From contig NZ_KB899676.1 in the NCBI RefSeq assembly GCF_000378385.1, positions 59,650 through 123,649 of the forward strand: a stretch of 64,000 bases of DNA. Reading direction: 5' to 3'. The position numbers were made by a program, and so were the translations under genes. This DNA comes from Paenibacillus daejeonensis DSM 15491 (GTDB taxonomy: Bacteria > Bacillota > Bacilli > Paenibacillales > Paenibacillaceae). Positions 26,985 to 37,387 of this stretch are shown here, in pieces (position 1 is the stretch's first letter; each line of letters begins with the position of its first letter). The notes under the pieces were generated by a model. It had not been told where the DNA came from. It saw only the letters and a program-made list of their open reading frames with translations, and did not search any database.

Positions 26985-27302
26985 ATGTTGCCTATAAACG
27001 AAACACTTGCTCATTTTTCGAACATCTACGGGGGTTCGAGTCTAAAGTGGACAATTGAGATCTATGAATTGAAAGACTTTCAAAGAACGCCGCGCTTGTT
27101 TAAAGCTCCACTGACGAGCACGATGGATATTAACTCTTTTATGGGGAATATTGAGGCAATTTGTGACGATATTAATGCTACGGCGAATGGCTCTCTCATT
27201 GAATTGATAGATGTAAGATCAGGTCGTCCTATTCAATTGCAGACCTCTGATGTTTTGACTTATTCAGCATTTCGAGTAGAGGTTACAGTAAATGCATTAT
27301 AA
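26985..27302 (+). CDS. Hypothetical small protein
   Basis: 105 residues; strong ribosome site (AGAGGAG, 8 bases before ATG). No signal peptide or membrane segment. Mixed alpha/beta pattern (SSLKWTIEIYELKDF, GSLIELIDVRSGRP, FRVEVTVNAL) suggests a compact soluble fold. No family recognised. It lies in the island, with a small gene 14 bases downstream. Confidence 0.6.
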   Translation: MLPINETLAHFSNIYGGSSLKWTIEIYELKDFQRTPRLFKAPLTSTMDINSFMGNIEAICDDINATANGSLIELIDVRSGRPIQLQTSDVLTYSAFRVEVTVNAL

Positions 27303-27316
27303 GCCAAAGGAGAGTT

Positions 27317-27592
27317 TTGGTAGTTTTCAAGAACTTATTTAGAATTGGAGATCCCTTTGCCGATCCTAAACGTGAGCATAAACCACTACCGTTAAAGCGT
27401 AAAGGTGACATTAATTACATAGTTCAACGGTACATCGTTAAAATCGAAAAGGTTGGTAGCCAAATCATTCATATTGATCAAACTCGGCATAATAAAACTG
27501 TCATGATCTATGACAACTCGATCGGGATCAGAACAATGAAGATATTCAATTTATTCACTTACAAATCAAGATCATTAACCCTAAAGAGTTGA
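27317..27592 (+). CDS. Hypothetical small protein, weakly supported
   Basis: 91 residues from a TTG with AAAGGAGAG close upstream, 14 bases after the previous gene. Basic N-terminal part (DPKREHKPLPLKRKGD) and no recognised domain. The C-terminal third overlaps another open frame (to 27783) whose residues KTSDSKAFLFVNHKTKHMQ look slightly like a tyrosine-recombinase linker. A frameshifted older gene is therefore possible here. Confidence 0.35.
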   Translation: MVVFKNLFRIGDPFADPKREHKPLPLKRKGDINYIVQRYIVKIEKVGSQIIHIDQTRHNKTVMIYDNSIGIRTMKIFNLFTYKSRSLTLKS

Positions 27593-27995
27593 AAACGTCC
27601 GACTCAAAAGCTTTCCTGTTCGTTAACCATAAGACCAAGCACATGCAAATTTCGGACATCAAAATTATTATTGAACGAGTGAACCGCGGGTGCGGCTCAA
27701 TCTTAATGTCTGCAATCATAAAACTTGTTTATCAATTGCAAATCCAATGTATCACAGGCAGGGGTAGACTGGGGTCAGTTTGATCGGTCGGCTCACTTCT
27801 ATCGAAAGTTCGAATGCAGACTTAATATCAAAACAAACCATGTTAAAATCATATGGAATAACTAAGCTCGTCGGATTTCTTAGATATGAGTGAGTAACTC
27901 CACTGTTCCATATAGGATTAGGGTAAAATGTTAACGGTCATGTTATAAGTAAATGTATAAATATATTGAATTTTCTTATTGAGGTGGAATTATCT

Positions 27996-28880
27996 ATGGC
28001 TAAAGTAGTCTCTACGGAGCAAATTGATAATGATAAAGTTCCATACTATTATGATAAGGTGTTGCAAAAAGTTTCTGTAAACATCAGAAACAAATATAAC
28101 TCTGGTGACTATCTAATTTTAGGACAAGAGGGGATGTATATATCATTAGCAATGTTTGATAAGTTTAAAATTCAATTTTATAGTGTGATTTCTTTGACTT
28201 ATAGATGTACTCAAAATCCGTTAAATCAGTTTGAATATCTAGATATAGCTTCTATCTATTCAATAACCAGAACATGTTATGAAACCTTTTTAACATATCA
28301 ATACATCTATATGCAACCCGAAGAAATCGGTAATCACAAAATTAATGAGTTTAAGTTGAGTAAGGGCTCATATTTCGAAAGTTTGCAGTTGAAAATATTA
28401 TTATACAAATTTGAGGGATATAAACAATCTATTTCAGGCTTTTCGGCAATACCGGAAGAGACAGAGAAAAACAAGAAGCGTTCTGAAGAATGTAGAGTAA
28501 AAATACTGGATAATGATATTTTTAATAACTTTAACGATGCACAAAAAAAAGATATTTTAAATGCCTGGAAACCCTCTTGGAATAGGATAGCCGACAAGAC
28601 AGAGTTAAGTACATGGAATTCTAAAAATATGTATAATAGACTTTCACAACATAGTCATAATGCTTACACAAGTTTGATTTTATTAGATAAACACTATCAG
28701 AATTTGGATGAGTTCAATAGAGAATCAATGCTTATTCAGTTGTACGAATTTACCGCAATCTTGGTCAATGACTATGTAAAACTTTTTCATATAGATATTA
28801 GTATTTTTGCTGAAGATGAGATTGCCTTATTAAATGAGTTTTATTACCTTGCACAAAAAAATCCTGGGGACACTATATAA
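27996..28880 (+). CDS. Hypothetical helical protein (possible DUF5677/HEPN-like)
   Basis: 294 residues from the ATG at 27996, which has GAGGTGG 8 bases upstream. Almost all-helical, very AT-rich and low-GC compared with flanking chromosomal genes, consistent with transfer. The segment YSVISLTYRCTQNP...SIYSITRTCYETFLTYQYI has the Arg-x-x-x-Glu-like pattern seen in abortive-infection-associated families such as DUF5677, and the conserved-looking RLSQHSHNAYTS carries two histidines. Located in the tRNA island away from other genes, it could be a defence or addiction component, but I do not recognise it with certainty. Confidence 0.65.
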   Translation: MAKVVSTEQIDNDKVPYYYDKVLQKVSVNIRNKYNSGDYLILGQEGMYISLAMFDKFKIQFYSVISLTYRCTQNPLNQFEYLDIASIYSITRTCYETFLTYQYIYMQPEEIGNHKINEFKLSKGSYFESLQLKILLYKFEGYKQSISGFSAIPEETEKNKKRSEECRVKILDNDIFNNFNDAQKKDILNAWKPSWNRIADKTELSTWNSKNMYNRLSQHSHNAYTSLILLDKHYQNLDEFNRESMLIQLYEFTAILVNDYVKLFHIDISIFAEDEIALLNEFYYLAQKNPGDTI

Positions 28881-28996
28881 TAGAATATCTCATCAAGCAG
28901 GCACTTGATGCAAACCTAGATGAGTGGACAAAAGTGTTAACTGTTATACAGTATTAAACTTTTTAGCTCATCGACCGTATAATATGGAGTTCTTGT

Positions 28997-29334
28997 ATGG
29001 ATTATTATCATGAAAGATGTGTGAGGCATAATAAATCACTTGGAGATATGTGGAAAGGGAGCGATAAACTATTTGTCTTTTTTCTGAGTCAGGTAAACCA
29101 TTCTATTATACTGCACCAGGCAAGTGGTTAACACGCTTTATAAAACGACATGAACTAAAACCCATTAGATTTCACGATTTACGCCATACTTTAGCTACTT
29201 TACTAATTAACCAAGGCGTACACGCTAAGATCATTGCAAGCCGGCTAGGGCATGCTGACATTCGTACGACCATGGATATCTATGGTCATGCTCTAAAAAG
29301 TGCTGATCAAGCTGCTGCGGATACAGTTGCTTAA
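28997..29334 (+). pseudogene. Broken phage-type tyrosine recombinase (C-terminal remnant, frameshifted)
   Basis: Frame 1 gives MDYYHERCVRHNKSLGDMWK and continues to FVFF; after about 29083 the reading moves by one base and continues ESGKPFYYTAPGKWLTRFIK. The catalytic box is intact: FHDLRHTLATLLINQG (His-x-x-Arg), SRLGHADIRTT, and the nucleophile in MDIYGHAL. The N-terminal two thirds are missing. It is the likely remains of the integrase that once moved the island into tRNA-Ala. Confidence 0.85.
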
Positions 29335-30179
29335 CAAAACTTAAAATTAAATAAAACCAATATTTCTCAGTAATTTATGGCTATTAAATTGCCGTTTCAT
29401 CACGCATATCTGTCCAACACTAGTTTGTAACTCGTAGTAAAACATATACACGGTGTGTATTCCTCTCCTGGCGACAAGAACTCTGGCTATATTCATGTAT
29501 TTCTGTCAGTATGCCTAGCTGATGAAAAGAAACATTAGTCAGCTACCTTTTTCCCCAGTACCTCGTAGCCAAGGAGTTCACAACAGTACTCAATTCCCCT
29601 TGGCCTTTTATACCATCCATGATTCCGTCCGTCGTTGACGTCATGATAATACAAGAGAGATTGAAAAAGATCCGTAAGTACTTTGACCCAAATACGCTAA
29701 ATATTGCGTATACGCCTTATTAGACAGGTTTCTTGCGTAGGAAATGGAGCTGCTTCATTCAGATTAGAACGAAAATTAGTTACTATTTTAGTACCAGGAA
29801 TAATGTGAGTATCGCGAAAAGCGTGGGTTATCGAGGAAAGGACAGGAAGGCGTTGTTTAATAAGTGTGTATCTCACGCTGCGCAGTCAGCAAAGACTTCG
29901 CAGCAGATTCTGTGCCGAAATGCACCTGAATCCTTTTGCTTCACCTTAATCATGCGGAGGTCTCACTTATTGTGCAGGAGCTTGCAGGTGTGACGAAAAG
30001 TAGCGAACTACTTTCGCCCACTGCGATCTCCCCCCTTCTCTGCTCGGATTTCTATGGTCCGTCCGAGGTGCGGGAAAGGAAAGTCAAACTATTGGCACCG
30101 TTCGAGCCTCTCACACTTGGCATCGACGAGCGAGTGCCCGCAGTAAGCGTCAACTAAGCACAATTGTTGACAATGAGGA
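29335..30179. other. Gene-poor stretch with remnants
   Basis: No intact gene. On the minus strand 29693-29535 an unstarted frame reads RGIEYCCELLGYEVLGKK before its stop, which looks protein-like and may be a gene fragment. Nothing else convincing. Confidence 0.35.
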
Positions 30180-30350
30180 GAATTCAAGTGTTTTTGACAG
30201 CAATAAAACTTCTTAAGCCATTTCAATAGTCCTTCAACTTAGTTGAGATCTGGAGAGTACTTCATCAGGAAAACAAATGTAGAAGAGTTCGCACTATGAA
30301 TCAGGCCGTTATCCATGAGCATCACAATTTCACCTTACGGATAGGACTTC
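30180..30350 (-). pseudogene. Degraded IS630-family transposase
   Basis: Minus-strand translation gives IVMLMDNGLIHSAN, then FVFLMKYSPDLN-stop-VEGLLKWLKK, matching the DDE region of IS630-type transposases (MDNARIH ... PYSPELNPIE ... LWKWLK) with an in-frame stop where Pro is expected. Further upstream frames are broken. No terminal repeats were identified. Confidence 0.75.
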
Positions 30351-30912
30351 TAAAACTACACTTAGAAATTAAAAAACACCTGATGCCATACGGTTCACCA
30401 TTACAGATTCGAACACCCCTATCTCGAAATTTGAAGGACGGCCATTTTCATGGTGTAGGTGATGATCGTATGTCTGAATCCAATCCTAAGTAACAGAATG
30501 GGCATTCATTTCTCCGTATAGTTTTTTCCGAATTTTTGCACCGTTACATGGCCAGTTTAAGGGTCGAGGTTGTCATACAGGTGAGCCTGTAATACGACAA
30601 ATTCGCAATAAGCGTGACTTATCACGACACGACAAGCTTTTGAGTCATAGCTCATATTAACCTTCTTACTGTAGGTCTGCCATTTTAGCTTTTCTAGATT
30701 AAATTATTGATTGAAAAAATCAAGATTTAGCAAAGCCCTATATCCTCTGATGGAATCTTGCTAATAATATAAGCATTTGACTGTAACATAATTGTCAGTA
30801 ATTTCGTCCCCATTCTCGTCCCCAAGATCGACAAATCAGTCAGATGCACGAATTTATATTGATAAATGAATATAAAAAAACTTTGCTACATAAGGGTTTT
30901 CATCATTTTAAG
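30351..30912. other. Non-coding stretch; possible integrase tail
   Basis: On the minus strand near 30827 the residues LGTRMGTKLLT resemble the C-terminal tail typical of phage integrases, about 320 bases from the att-like tRNA copy; a similar GTNWGR tail lies by the left copy. Otherwise no gene is seen. Confidence 0.3.
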
Positions 30913-30913
30913 T

Positions 30914-31145
30914 TTGGTGGAGCCCAGGGGGATGTATGAATCTTTGATTATATGGCTGACGAAGCTTACTCAACGGGGACTTTTAGCGGTAGATTCAGAC
31001 GCCGTGCTCGTACGTTTGAAGTTATTTCTCTGTAGTCTTTTCTTCCACTTCCTGCGCGCGGGCGAACCCCCTTCTCTGGGTTCATCACCCCTAGGCAATC
31101 CACACGAAAAACGCCATCACATTTATGTGATGGCGTTTCGTTCGT
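30914..31145. repeat. tRNA-flank repeat, copy A (inverted GCCTAGGGGG ends, MADEAY frame, hairpin)
   Basis: Begins GGAGCCCAGGGGGAT, contains an ATG at 30953 opening MADEAYSTGTFSGRFRRRAR (27 codons), then CACCCCTAGGC and the hairpin AACGCCATCACA / TGTGATGGCGTT. About 90 percent identical to 38836-39068. Confidence 0.7.
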
Positions 31146-31146
31146 A

Positions 31147-31188
31147 TGGAGCCTAGGGGGATCGAACCCCTGACCTCATCGCTGCCAG
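31147..31188 (-). repeat. tRNA-Ala 3' end copy (att-like site, middle)
   Basis: 42 bases identical to the 3' part of tRNA-Ala(GGC), from the anticodon loop (CTGGCAG) to the discriminator A; similarity stops abruptly inside the anticodon loop, as expected at a recombination crossover. Confidence 0.85.
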
Positions 31189-31356
31189 TGTGGTTAGCAT
31201 AGTGTCCTGTTATATACCGATATCTCCGAAAGCCTGCTGTAGTGCGGGTTTTCGGACTTCGGTCTTCTTTGCTGTATCCTTGGATTTCCGATGATAATCT
31301 AGAGTTCGTGATCATGGATGTGATCACAGGGATCTGTAACAGCATCGAAACATCAG

Positions 31357-32709
31357 TTACTGCAGGACTGTTTCTTTTAGCAGTTCCAATGCACTTTCCT
31401 CACTTGTATCGTTCGTTCCTAACACGCCACGGAAAGCGCGAGCGAGAATTGATTTTTTCATTACTTCGATATGATCGATAACGTTAGCAAGATCTTTTGT
31501 TTCTATTTCTCTTGCAAGCAAATTATCAAGAATACGAACTACTTCTCGTTGTTCATTCCACGAAGGAATCATTACCTTTACTGCTGAAAGCTCTTTTTGA
31601 TTTATCTTAGGCAAGACTGACCGTGAACCAGCTGATGACGCTTGCTCTAGAAACTCATCCGATAACATATAGTACCATAAATATTTGGTATCCTCTTTTG
31701 CTTCTATCGGGTACATATCCGCACTACACAATCCATTAAAATCTACAAGGACTACCTTCGATAAATACGGCCGTATCTTTGAATAAAGAATCTGGCCTTT
31801 AGAGAATTTATGCTTACCACTAGTTACTCCATCTTCCCTTATGGTTCGGTACTCTAAAAGTCTACCTGTTCGACGCTCGATATTATCTGGTGCAATATGC
31901 GGATTATCCATGTATGAACTTGGATCAACTAAGTTGCTTTTAATATCTGCTACTTGATTGAATGTCTTCTTTACCCAACTATCCATCCCCACACCATGCT
32001 CTTCACGCCACTTCGCGGTGAGCTCCCCTGTAAAAGCCTTGTGCAGGATAGCAGCTTTACGTGTATCAAAGCTATCTAAAGCATTCTGAGCCAGTTCCTT
32101 TGCCTGATCAAGCTTAGCAAACAGGCTTTCAATACGGTCAACGATACGTTGTTGTTCGGCAATTGGTGGGAGAGGCAGTACTAAATTCTCAATACGATTC
32201 AGAGCTAGTTTCGCTTGAGTAGTTGCGATAGTTGACTGTTTTATTTGATTTTGCAAGTCATTGGATAACAATAGATACATTAAATATTTTTGTTCTAAAG
32301 AATTAAACTCCGTAATCTTTGCAGCATTCTCGGTTAAGTTAGCTCCATTCAGAGATTCAGGAATCATCCCTACCCTACCTATAGTACCAGCAATCGAAAT
32401 AAATAGATCGTTCTTGGATATTGTATAGTTCCTAATTTTATTAAAGGTATCTTCCGATACATACTTTACTTTTTCGTAATTTACTGAGTTGTGTTCAATA
32501 TCTGTAACACGAATATAAGGGCGACTAGTTACCTCCTCTTGTAATACATGTCCAGGAGGTAGTCGTTTTCCACCTTTTACTCGACCTAGTTTCCCTAGTC
32601 TAGTCCACACCCAATTCCCAGGCACCTCATACGGCTGCTCATCCTCAGGCACCAGCGCCTGTTCCAACATTTCTTCTGCCGATAAACTCTGCTTCTTTCC
32701 TCTTGCCAT
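31357..32709 (-). CDS. hsdS: Type I restriction-modification specificity subunit
   Basis: 450 residues with the usual two-half structure. Target-recognition domain 1 begins NWVWTRLGKLGRVKGGKRLP and ends with LPPIAEQQRIVDRIESLFAK, the conserved helical spacer; domain 2 runs from about 250 and ends with a second spacer (WNEQREVVRILDNLL). The protein sets the bipartite DNA sequence recognised by the HsdM/HsdR complex. Start overlaps the hsdM stop by one base (TAATG). Last gene of the hsdR-hsdM-hsdS operon. No inverted-repeat-flanked second hsdS is nearby, so phase switching of specificity is not indicated. Confidence 0.95.
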   Translation of the reverse strand: MARGKKQSLSAEEMLEQALVPEDEQPYEVPGNWVWTRLGKLGRVKGGKRLPPGHVLQEEVTSRPYIRVTDIEHNSVNYEKVKYVSEDTFNKIRNYTISKNDLFISIAGTIGRVGMIPESLNGANLTENAAKITEFNSLEQKYLMYLLLSNDLQNQIKQSTIATTQAKLALNRIENLVLPLPPIAEQQRIVDRIESLFAKLDQAKELAQNALDSFDTRKAAILHKAFTGELTAKWREEHGVGMDSWVKKTFNQVADIKSNLVDPSSYMDNPHIAPDNIERRTGRLLEYRTIREDGVTSGKHKFSKGQILYSKIRPYLSKVVLVDFNGLCSADMYPIEAKEDTKYLWYYMLSDEFLEQASSAGSRSVLPKINQKELSAVKVMIPSWNEQREVVRILDNLLAREIETKDLANVIDHIEVMKKSILARAFRGVLGTNDTSEESALELLKETVLQ

Positions 32710-34127
32710 TAGCGCTGGACCTCCAATGACTTCAGTTCCTTAACAACGCTCAGGATCAAGTCAACGGCTTCTTCAAGCTGCGCAACGACTTGCTCACCGC
32801 TCTCAATTGGATCTGGTAGATCATTATAGTCCATTACACTATCATCTCGAATAAGCCCTAGATCAAGACTATTGTTCTTGACTTTGATTTGCTCACGAGT
32901 AAACACATTCCATCGCTCATCCTGTACTGTGTGACGATCTTCCACCGTATAAGCCGAGACAAAAGCATCAAAATGCTCTTCCTTGAGCGGTTTGGTTTTG
33001 CCGAACGACGACATGTTGGTGCGCAGATCATAAATCCAGACTTCCTTTGTATTGTCCTTATCGGACTCGCCGCGCGTAAAGAAGAGCACATTGGTCTTAA
33101 CGCCTTGTGCGTAGAAGATTCCTGTAGGCAGACGCAGGATCGTATGCAAGTTGCACTTGTCCATCAAATCGTTACGGATAGACGCACCATCGCCGTCTGC
33201 AAATAATACGTTGTCGGGGAGGACAACCGCCGCACGTGCCTTATCGTTCGCTTTCAGGCTGCGGTAAATATGCTGCAAGAAGTTCAACTGCTTATTCGAC
33301 GTAGGATAAGTGAAGTCATCACGAGTCGCACGCTCGCCGCCCTTTTTCGTTCCAAATGGCGGATTCGTAAGGACGACGTCATAGTCCTTCATCGATTTCC
33401 CTTGACTCGACAAGGTATCACCCAGCTTAATCGGCCCTTCGATATCATGCAGCATCGCATTCATCAAGGCCAATCGATGGGTTTCATGGACGAGCTCAGA
33501 GCCTGAGAAGGCATGCTTGCGCTGGAACTCCTGCAGCTCAGGCGATAGATCGAATAGCTCATCGGTCTGGTCCTTCACATAGCGATCTGCTGCAATCATG
33601 AAACCGAATGTACCGCATGCAGGGTCATTGCAGCGCTCGCCTGGCTGCGGCGACATAAGCTTCGTCATCACGTCGATCAAGACGCGAGGCGTGAAGTACT
33701 GGCCCGCTCCTGATTTCTTCTCATTTGCATTCTTCTGAAGCAAGCCCTCGTAGAGATTGCCGAGCCCTTCTTCTTTTGCAGAATACCAATCGAGGGCATC
33801 TATCGAAGTAATGAGCTTCTCCAGGTTCTTCGGTTCATCGATATTGGAAGAAGCCCTGGCGTAGATTTCACGAACACGCCCTGTGCTATTTTCACCTAGG
33901 TGATCAAGTAGATCCTTATAGAACTTCTTAAGATCAGTACCTTTAGGCTTAAGCAATTGATCCCATCGATACTGCTCAGGGATTTCTTTTTCAGTGTCGG
34001 TTTCTTTGGCCATCTTCAAGAACAGGATATAGGTGAGCTCCGTTACATACTGATGATACGTAATCCCGTCATCTCGGAGAACATTACATAGGTTCCATAG
34101 TTTTGATACGATCTCTTGGTTGTTCAC
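32709..34127 (-). CDS. hsdM: Type I restriction-modification DNA methyltransferase
   Basis: 472 residues. N-terminal helical HsdM domain (MNNQEIVSKLWNLCNVLRDD, YVTELTYILFLKMAKE), AdoMet-binding motif I DPACGTFGFMIA, catalytic motif IV LTNPPFGTKKGG typical of N6-adenine methyltransferases. GTG start overlapping the hsdR stop by four bases (GTGA), so translation is coupled. It methylates host DNA at the HsdS-determined site and protects it from HsdR. Confidence 0.96.
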   Translation of the reverse strand: MNNQEIVSKLWNLCNVLRDDGITYHQYVTELTYILFLKMAKETDTEKEIPEQYRWDQLLKPKGTDLKKFYKDLLDHLGENSTGRVREIYARASSNIDEPKNLEKLITSIDALDWYSAKEEGLGNLYEGLLQKNANEKKSGAGQYFTPRVLIDVMTKLMSPQPGERCNDPACGTFGFMIAADRYVKDQTDELFDLSPELQEFQRKHAFSGSELVHETHRLALMNAMLHDIEGPIKLGDTLSSQGKSMKDYDVVLTNPPFGTKKGGERATRDDFTYPTSNKQLNFLQHIYRSLKANDKARAAVVLPDNVLFADGDGASIRNDLMDKCNLHTILRLPTGIFYAQGVKTNVLFFTRGESDKDNTKEVWIYDLRTNMSSFGKTKPLKEEHFDAFVSAYTVEDRHTVQDERWNVFTREQIKVKNNSLDLGLIRDDSVMDYNDLPDPIESGEQVVAQLEEAVDLILSVVKELKSLEVQR

Positions 34128-37100
34128 GCTGATTGTCCCCCGTCTTCAAATAGATACTGATTCAAATCTGTAATAATGGTATCGAGCTGCTCGCGGAATA
34201 TCTTGTTGATGCGGTTATAGCCGCCTTGGTTCCTGAATGCGCCTGTATTAAATAGATCCCTATCCAATATCGGCTCGTGCAACAGAACCGTTTCAATGCG
34301 CCCAAGCCAGTCCTGCTCCATTTTGGTAAAGGAATGCTTTTCCTTCAGTTTGGTGATCGCACGTTTCATACGTTCTTCACGGCTGACGAGTGCTGATCCT
34401 AGCGCTTCCTTGCGTATGAAGCCAATGATGTCCGCTGTGATGTCTTCATTGGATAGCTGCTTCCAAGCGGTGTTCAGCTGCTGTTCTGTGAACCCCTCGC
34501 GGTCCAGCTCCAAGCGCAAGCTTTTCAAGCTGTCACGCGTAAGATCGCTTGGTCTGGTACATACCACTTGAAGCGCGGCGATTTTATTCATGTTGTTTGT
34601 AATGAAGATCTTGAACTCATCCAGGTAGTCCTTAGGCTTTAAGCCTTTACCATAACCACGCTCATGAGAGACAAGCTCATCCTCTTTATCTGAGATCACT
34701 ACAGCCCTCGGCTTACCCATGCCGCGTTCATTCATAATATCAAATATCCTGCGATGGTCAAGAATATAGGCTTTCGCTAGCTCAGTAGGCATGTGTTGGA
34801 GCTTCTCGATAAATTGATCGGGTGTGTCGCCTTCTGCGATGTCACGGAAATGAGTCATAGCATCTGTCGTCATGTTCCGCTTCTTGCGCTGCATCTTGGC
34901 CACAATAAGATCAATTTGGTTTTGCAGCTGCTTCTCGGTCGGCAGCGCATCAAGTCCATCCAGCAAATCCCCAAACGATGCAGAAGGCTGAACCACTACT
35001 TGTTTCATCGTACTAACATCCTCAAGCGATTCATATACGCCAACAGGGTCGTAGATTTCAAAATGCGTCTTGCCGATCTCAGGACAGAGACGGGTAGCAC
35101 GTCCCATCATCTGTTCAAAGAGGATACGAGACTTGACCCTGCGCATAAAGACAAGGGTAGTTATTTTAGGAACATCAATCCCTGTCGTTAACAGATCTAC
35201 CGTGACCACTATGTTTGGGAAACGCTCATTCTTGAAGCGTTTGATTGCCGCCTGAACCTTCTTAGGATTACCACCGCCAATGCTGCCTGTGATCTTCATG
35301 ACCGCATCGTTGTCTACGCCGTATGGCTCGTAGATCTCTTTGAGCAGGTTCACGATGACATCGGCATGACTATCATCAACGGCAAAAATTAGCGTCTTCG
35401 CGTCCCCTTCTGGATTAATGTCCTGAGCTATCTCAGTCAATACGGTACGGTTGAAGTTCTCTGTCATGACTTGACGATTAAACTTCTCCACATCGAATTT
35501 CAACTCATCGTCCAGTTCGCCACTATTTGTAATTTCTCCCGTAACAGGATCGTAGATCGGGACGACTTCACCTTTCTGATAGGTGATGCCTTCTTTGCTC
35601 AGCTTGGTGACAATCGTATGCGGTGCATCATGATCGACGAGGTATCCTTCGACCACTGCTCGACGGTAGGTGTAATTAAACACGGGCTGACCGAAAATCT
35701 GGGTCGTTTGGATGGCTGGCGTTGCCGTTAAGCCAATTTTAACCGCATGGAAGTAGTCAATGACGGCGTTGTATTTACTCATGTAATCTTCCTGATTACG
35801 GTACAACAGCTCATCATCGCTCAGATCTTTGTCCAGGATATACCCGCGATGTGCTTCATCGATAATAATGAGGTCATAGTCTGAAACAGCAGGGATGGTG
35901 TCCCCTTCATTATAGAGTACACGCTTTACCAGGCTCTGTACGGTGGCGACATGCAGCTTGGTCTCTTTATCGAATTCTTTGTCACCAAGCTTCTTGATGT
36001 TATAGATATTGTCCAATGTCATGAGCTCTTCGATTTTGACTTCTTCAAACACATCCTGCGCTTGCTCGCCGAGCGACGTACGATCAACAAGGAACAAGAT
36101 GCGCTGGAAACGACCAGATTTCAAGAAACGATACAACATGCCCAGAATGGTTCGTGTCTTACCTGTTCCCGTAGCCATGGATAACAGTACTTTGTCCTGC
36201 CCACCCATAATCACCTTCTCTGCCTCTTCAATTGCTTCAATCTGGTATTCGCGAAGATTTAACGCATCAGGATCACGCAGCAAATCATAAGGCGTTGCCT
36301 CCAATGCTTGATCGGCTGCCTCTGTATCTTTGCTCAATAACTCCATCATACCCTCGGGACTCATCCAACCTTGAAGCGCCTTGGAAATATTCGATTGCTT
36401 GCGTACATCGAGAAACCATATCCCAGACTTCGTTTCGAGTTGTTTCAAATACTTCCGACCATTCGTTGCAAATACAAACGGCACCTTGTAGCGACTCCAT
36501 TGACCCACCTGATACTCAGCATGCGCCTCGCTTACGGATTGTGCATATTCTTTGCACTGATTATCGATGACAGATGGAATATCGGTGTACTTCCGTTTCG
36601 CTTCAATAATACCGACCATCTGAAGCCCAACGAATAAAGCATAATCGGCATGACCTGTTCTTCCGACAGCGTTACGAGTCGGCCATTCCGCAATCGCAAG
36701 GTTAAGACCTTTTTGAGGACGTGTCCCTTTCGAATGGCGCAAGTTGACCGTATCCGCTTCCCACCCAACCTTCCGCAACTGCTCATCGATAATATATCTC
36801 GTTTGCTCCTCAGATAGCTGAAGCTGTTGAACGGCACGACTTCCTCTTGACGTGCGTTCCTCTATCGTCATCGTTTGGCCTACTTGGACTTGTGCAGCCA
36901 GCTTCTGCAGCTCTGCAATCTTGGCTTCTTGTTCCCGAATAATTGTTTCGTAGTCCACAGTGGCTTGAGACTGTTCGAGAGGCAATATAAACCTTTCAGG
37001 CTGATACTGCCAGTCTCCGTACGTTTGCATAAACCAAATGCCTAGCTCATGCGCCATGCCCATCAGAACTTTGCATTGTTCAAGCGAATCGTAGTTGGCA

Positions 37101-37387
37101 TGAACCGCTTTATTTCGAGCCATGCGCAAGCTATATAGAATATCGTCGATTTCACGCGGCAGTAACCCTTGCCCCTTCAAGAGCTTGATTCGATTGGCAT
37201 GCGTATTGTCATAGCTTGGCGGTTCAATCCTATCGTACTGCATCATGAGATTGACGATCGTCTCGCCCAGCAGGCCTAACTTGATTAAACAAGAATTAGG
37301 ATCTGAATAAAGATATTGCTCTGCGGTTGCTCCGATTTGAGCCAGTACAGGAAAGGTATTGTCTAAGAATATAAAATTAGATTCCAT
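34124..37387 (-). CDS. hsdR: Type I restriction endonuclease/translocase subunit
   Basis: 1087 residues; AAGGAG 8 bases before the ATG. N-terminal DUF4145-like helical domain (about 1-130; ARNKAVHANYDS), then the nuclease domain with the PD-(D/E)xK lysine region GIIEAKRKYTDIP, superfamily-2 helicase motifs MATGTGKTRTILG (Walker A), IIIDEAHRGY (DEAH box), GLTATPA, TVDLLTTGIDVP and QMMGRATRLCP, and a helical C-terminal domain that docks HsdM. First gene of the operon; all parts look intact, so the system should be active. It lies within a tRNA-bounded segment, the typical place for horizontally acquired defence genes. Confidence 0.96.
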   Translation of the reverse strand: MESNFIFLDNTFPVLAQIGATAEQYLYSDPNSCLIKLGLLGETIVNLMMQYDRIEPPSYDNTHANRIKLLKGQGLLPREIDDILYSLRMARNKAVHANYDSLEQCKVLMGMAHELGIWFMQTYGDWQYQPERFILPLEQSQATVDYETIIREQEAKIAELQKLAAQVQVGQTMTIEERTSRGSRAVQQLQLSEEQTRYIIDEQLRKVGWEADTVNLRHSKGTRPQKGLNLAIAEWPTRNAVGRTGHADYALFVGLQMVGIIEAKRKYTDIPSVIDNQCKEYAQSVSEAHAEYQVGQWSRYKVPFVFATNGRKYLKQLETKSGIWFLDVRKQSNISKALQGWMSPEGMMELLSKDTEAADQALEATPYDLLRDPDALNLREYQIEAIEEAEKVIMGGQDKVLLSMATGTGKTRTILGMLYRFLKSGRFQRILFLVDRTSLGEQAQDVFEEVKIEELMTLDNIYNIKKLGDKEFDKETKLHVATVQSLVKRVLYNEGDTIPAVSDYDLIIIDEAHRGYILDKDLSDDELLYRNQEDYMSKYNAVIDYFHAVKIGLTATPAIQTTQIFGQPVFNYTYRRAVVEGYLVDHDAPHTIVTKLSKEGITYQKGEVVPIYDPVTGEITNSGELDDELKFDVEKFNRQVMTENFNRTVLTEIAQDINPEGDAKTLIFAVDDSHADVIVNLLKEIYEPYGVDNDAVMKITGSIGGGNPKKVQAAIKRFKNERFPNIVVTVDLLTTGIDVPKITTLVFMRRVKSRILFEQMMGRATRLCPEIGKTHFEIYDPVGVYESLEDVSTMKQVVVQPSASFGDLLDGLDALPTEKQLQNQIDLIVAKMQRKKRNMTTDAMTHFRDIAEGDTPDQFIEKLQHMPTELAKAYILDHRRIFDIMNERGMGKPRAVVISDKEDELVSHERGYGKGLKPKDYLDEFKIFITNNMNKIAALQVVCTRPSDLTRDSLKSLRLELDREGFTEQQLNTAWKQLSNEDITADIIGFIRKEALGSALVSREERMKRAITKLKEKHSFTKMEQDWLGRIETVLLHEPILDRDLFNTGAFRNQGGYNRINKIFREQLDTIITDLNQYLFEDGGQSA

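Noticed and set aside
30938..31156. Frame MYESLIIW... in the tRNA-flank repeats
   Set aside because: Changes between copies alter residues here, whereas they are mostly silent in the overlapping MADEAY frame; it also runs through the terminator hairpin.
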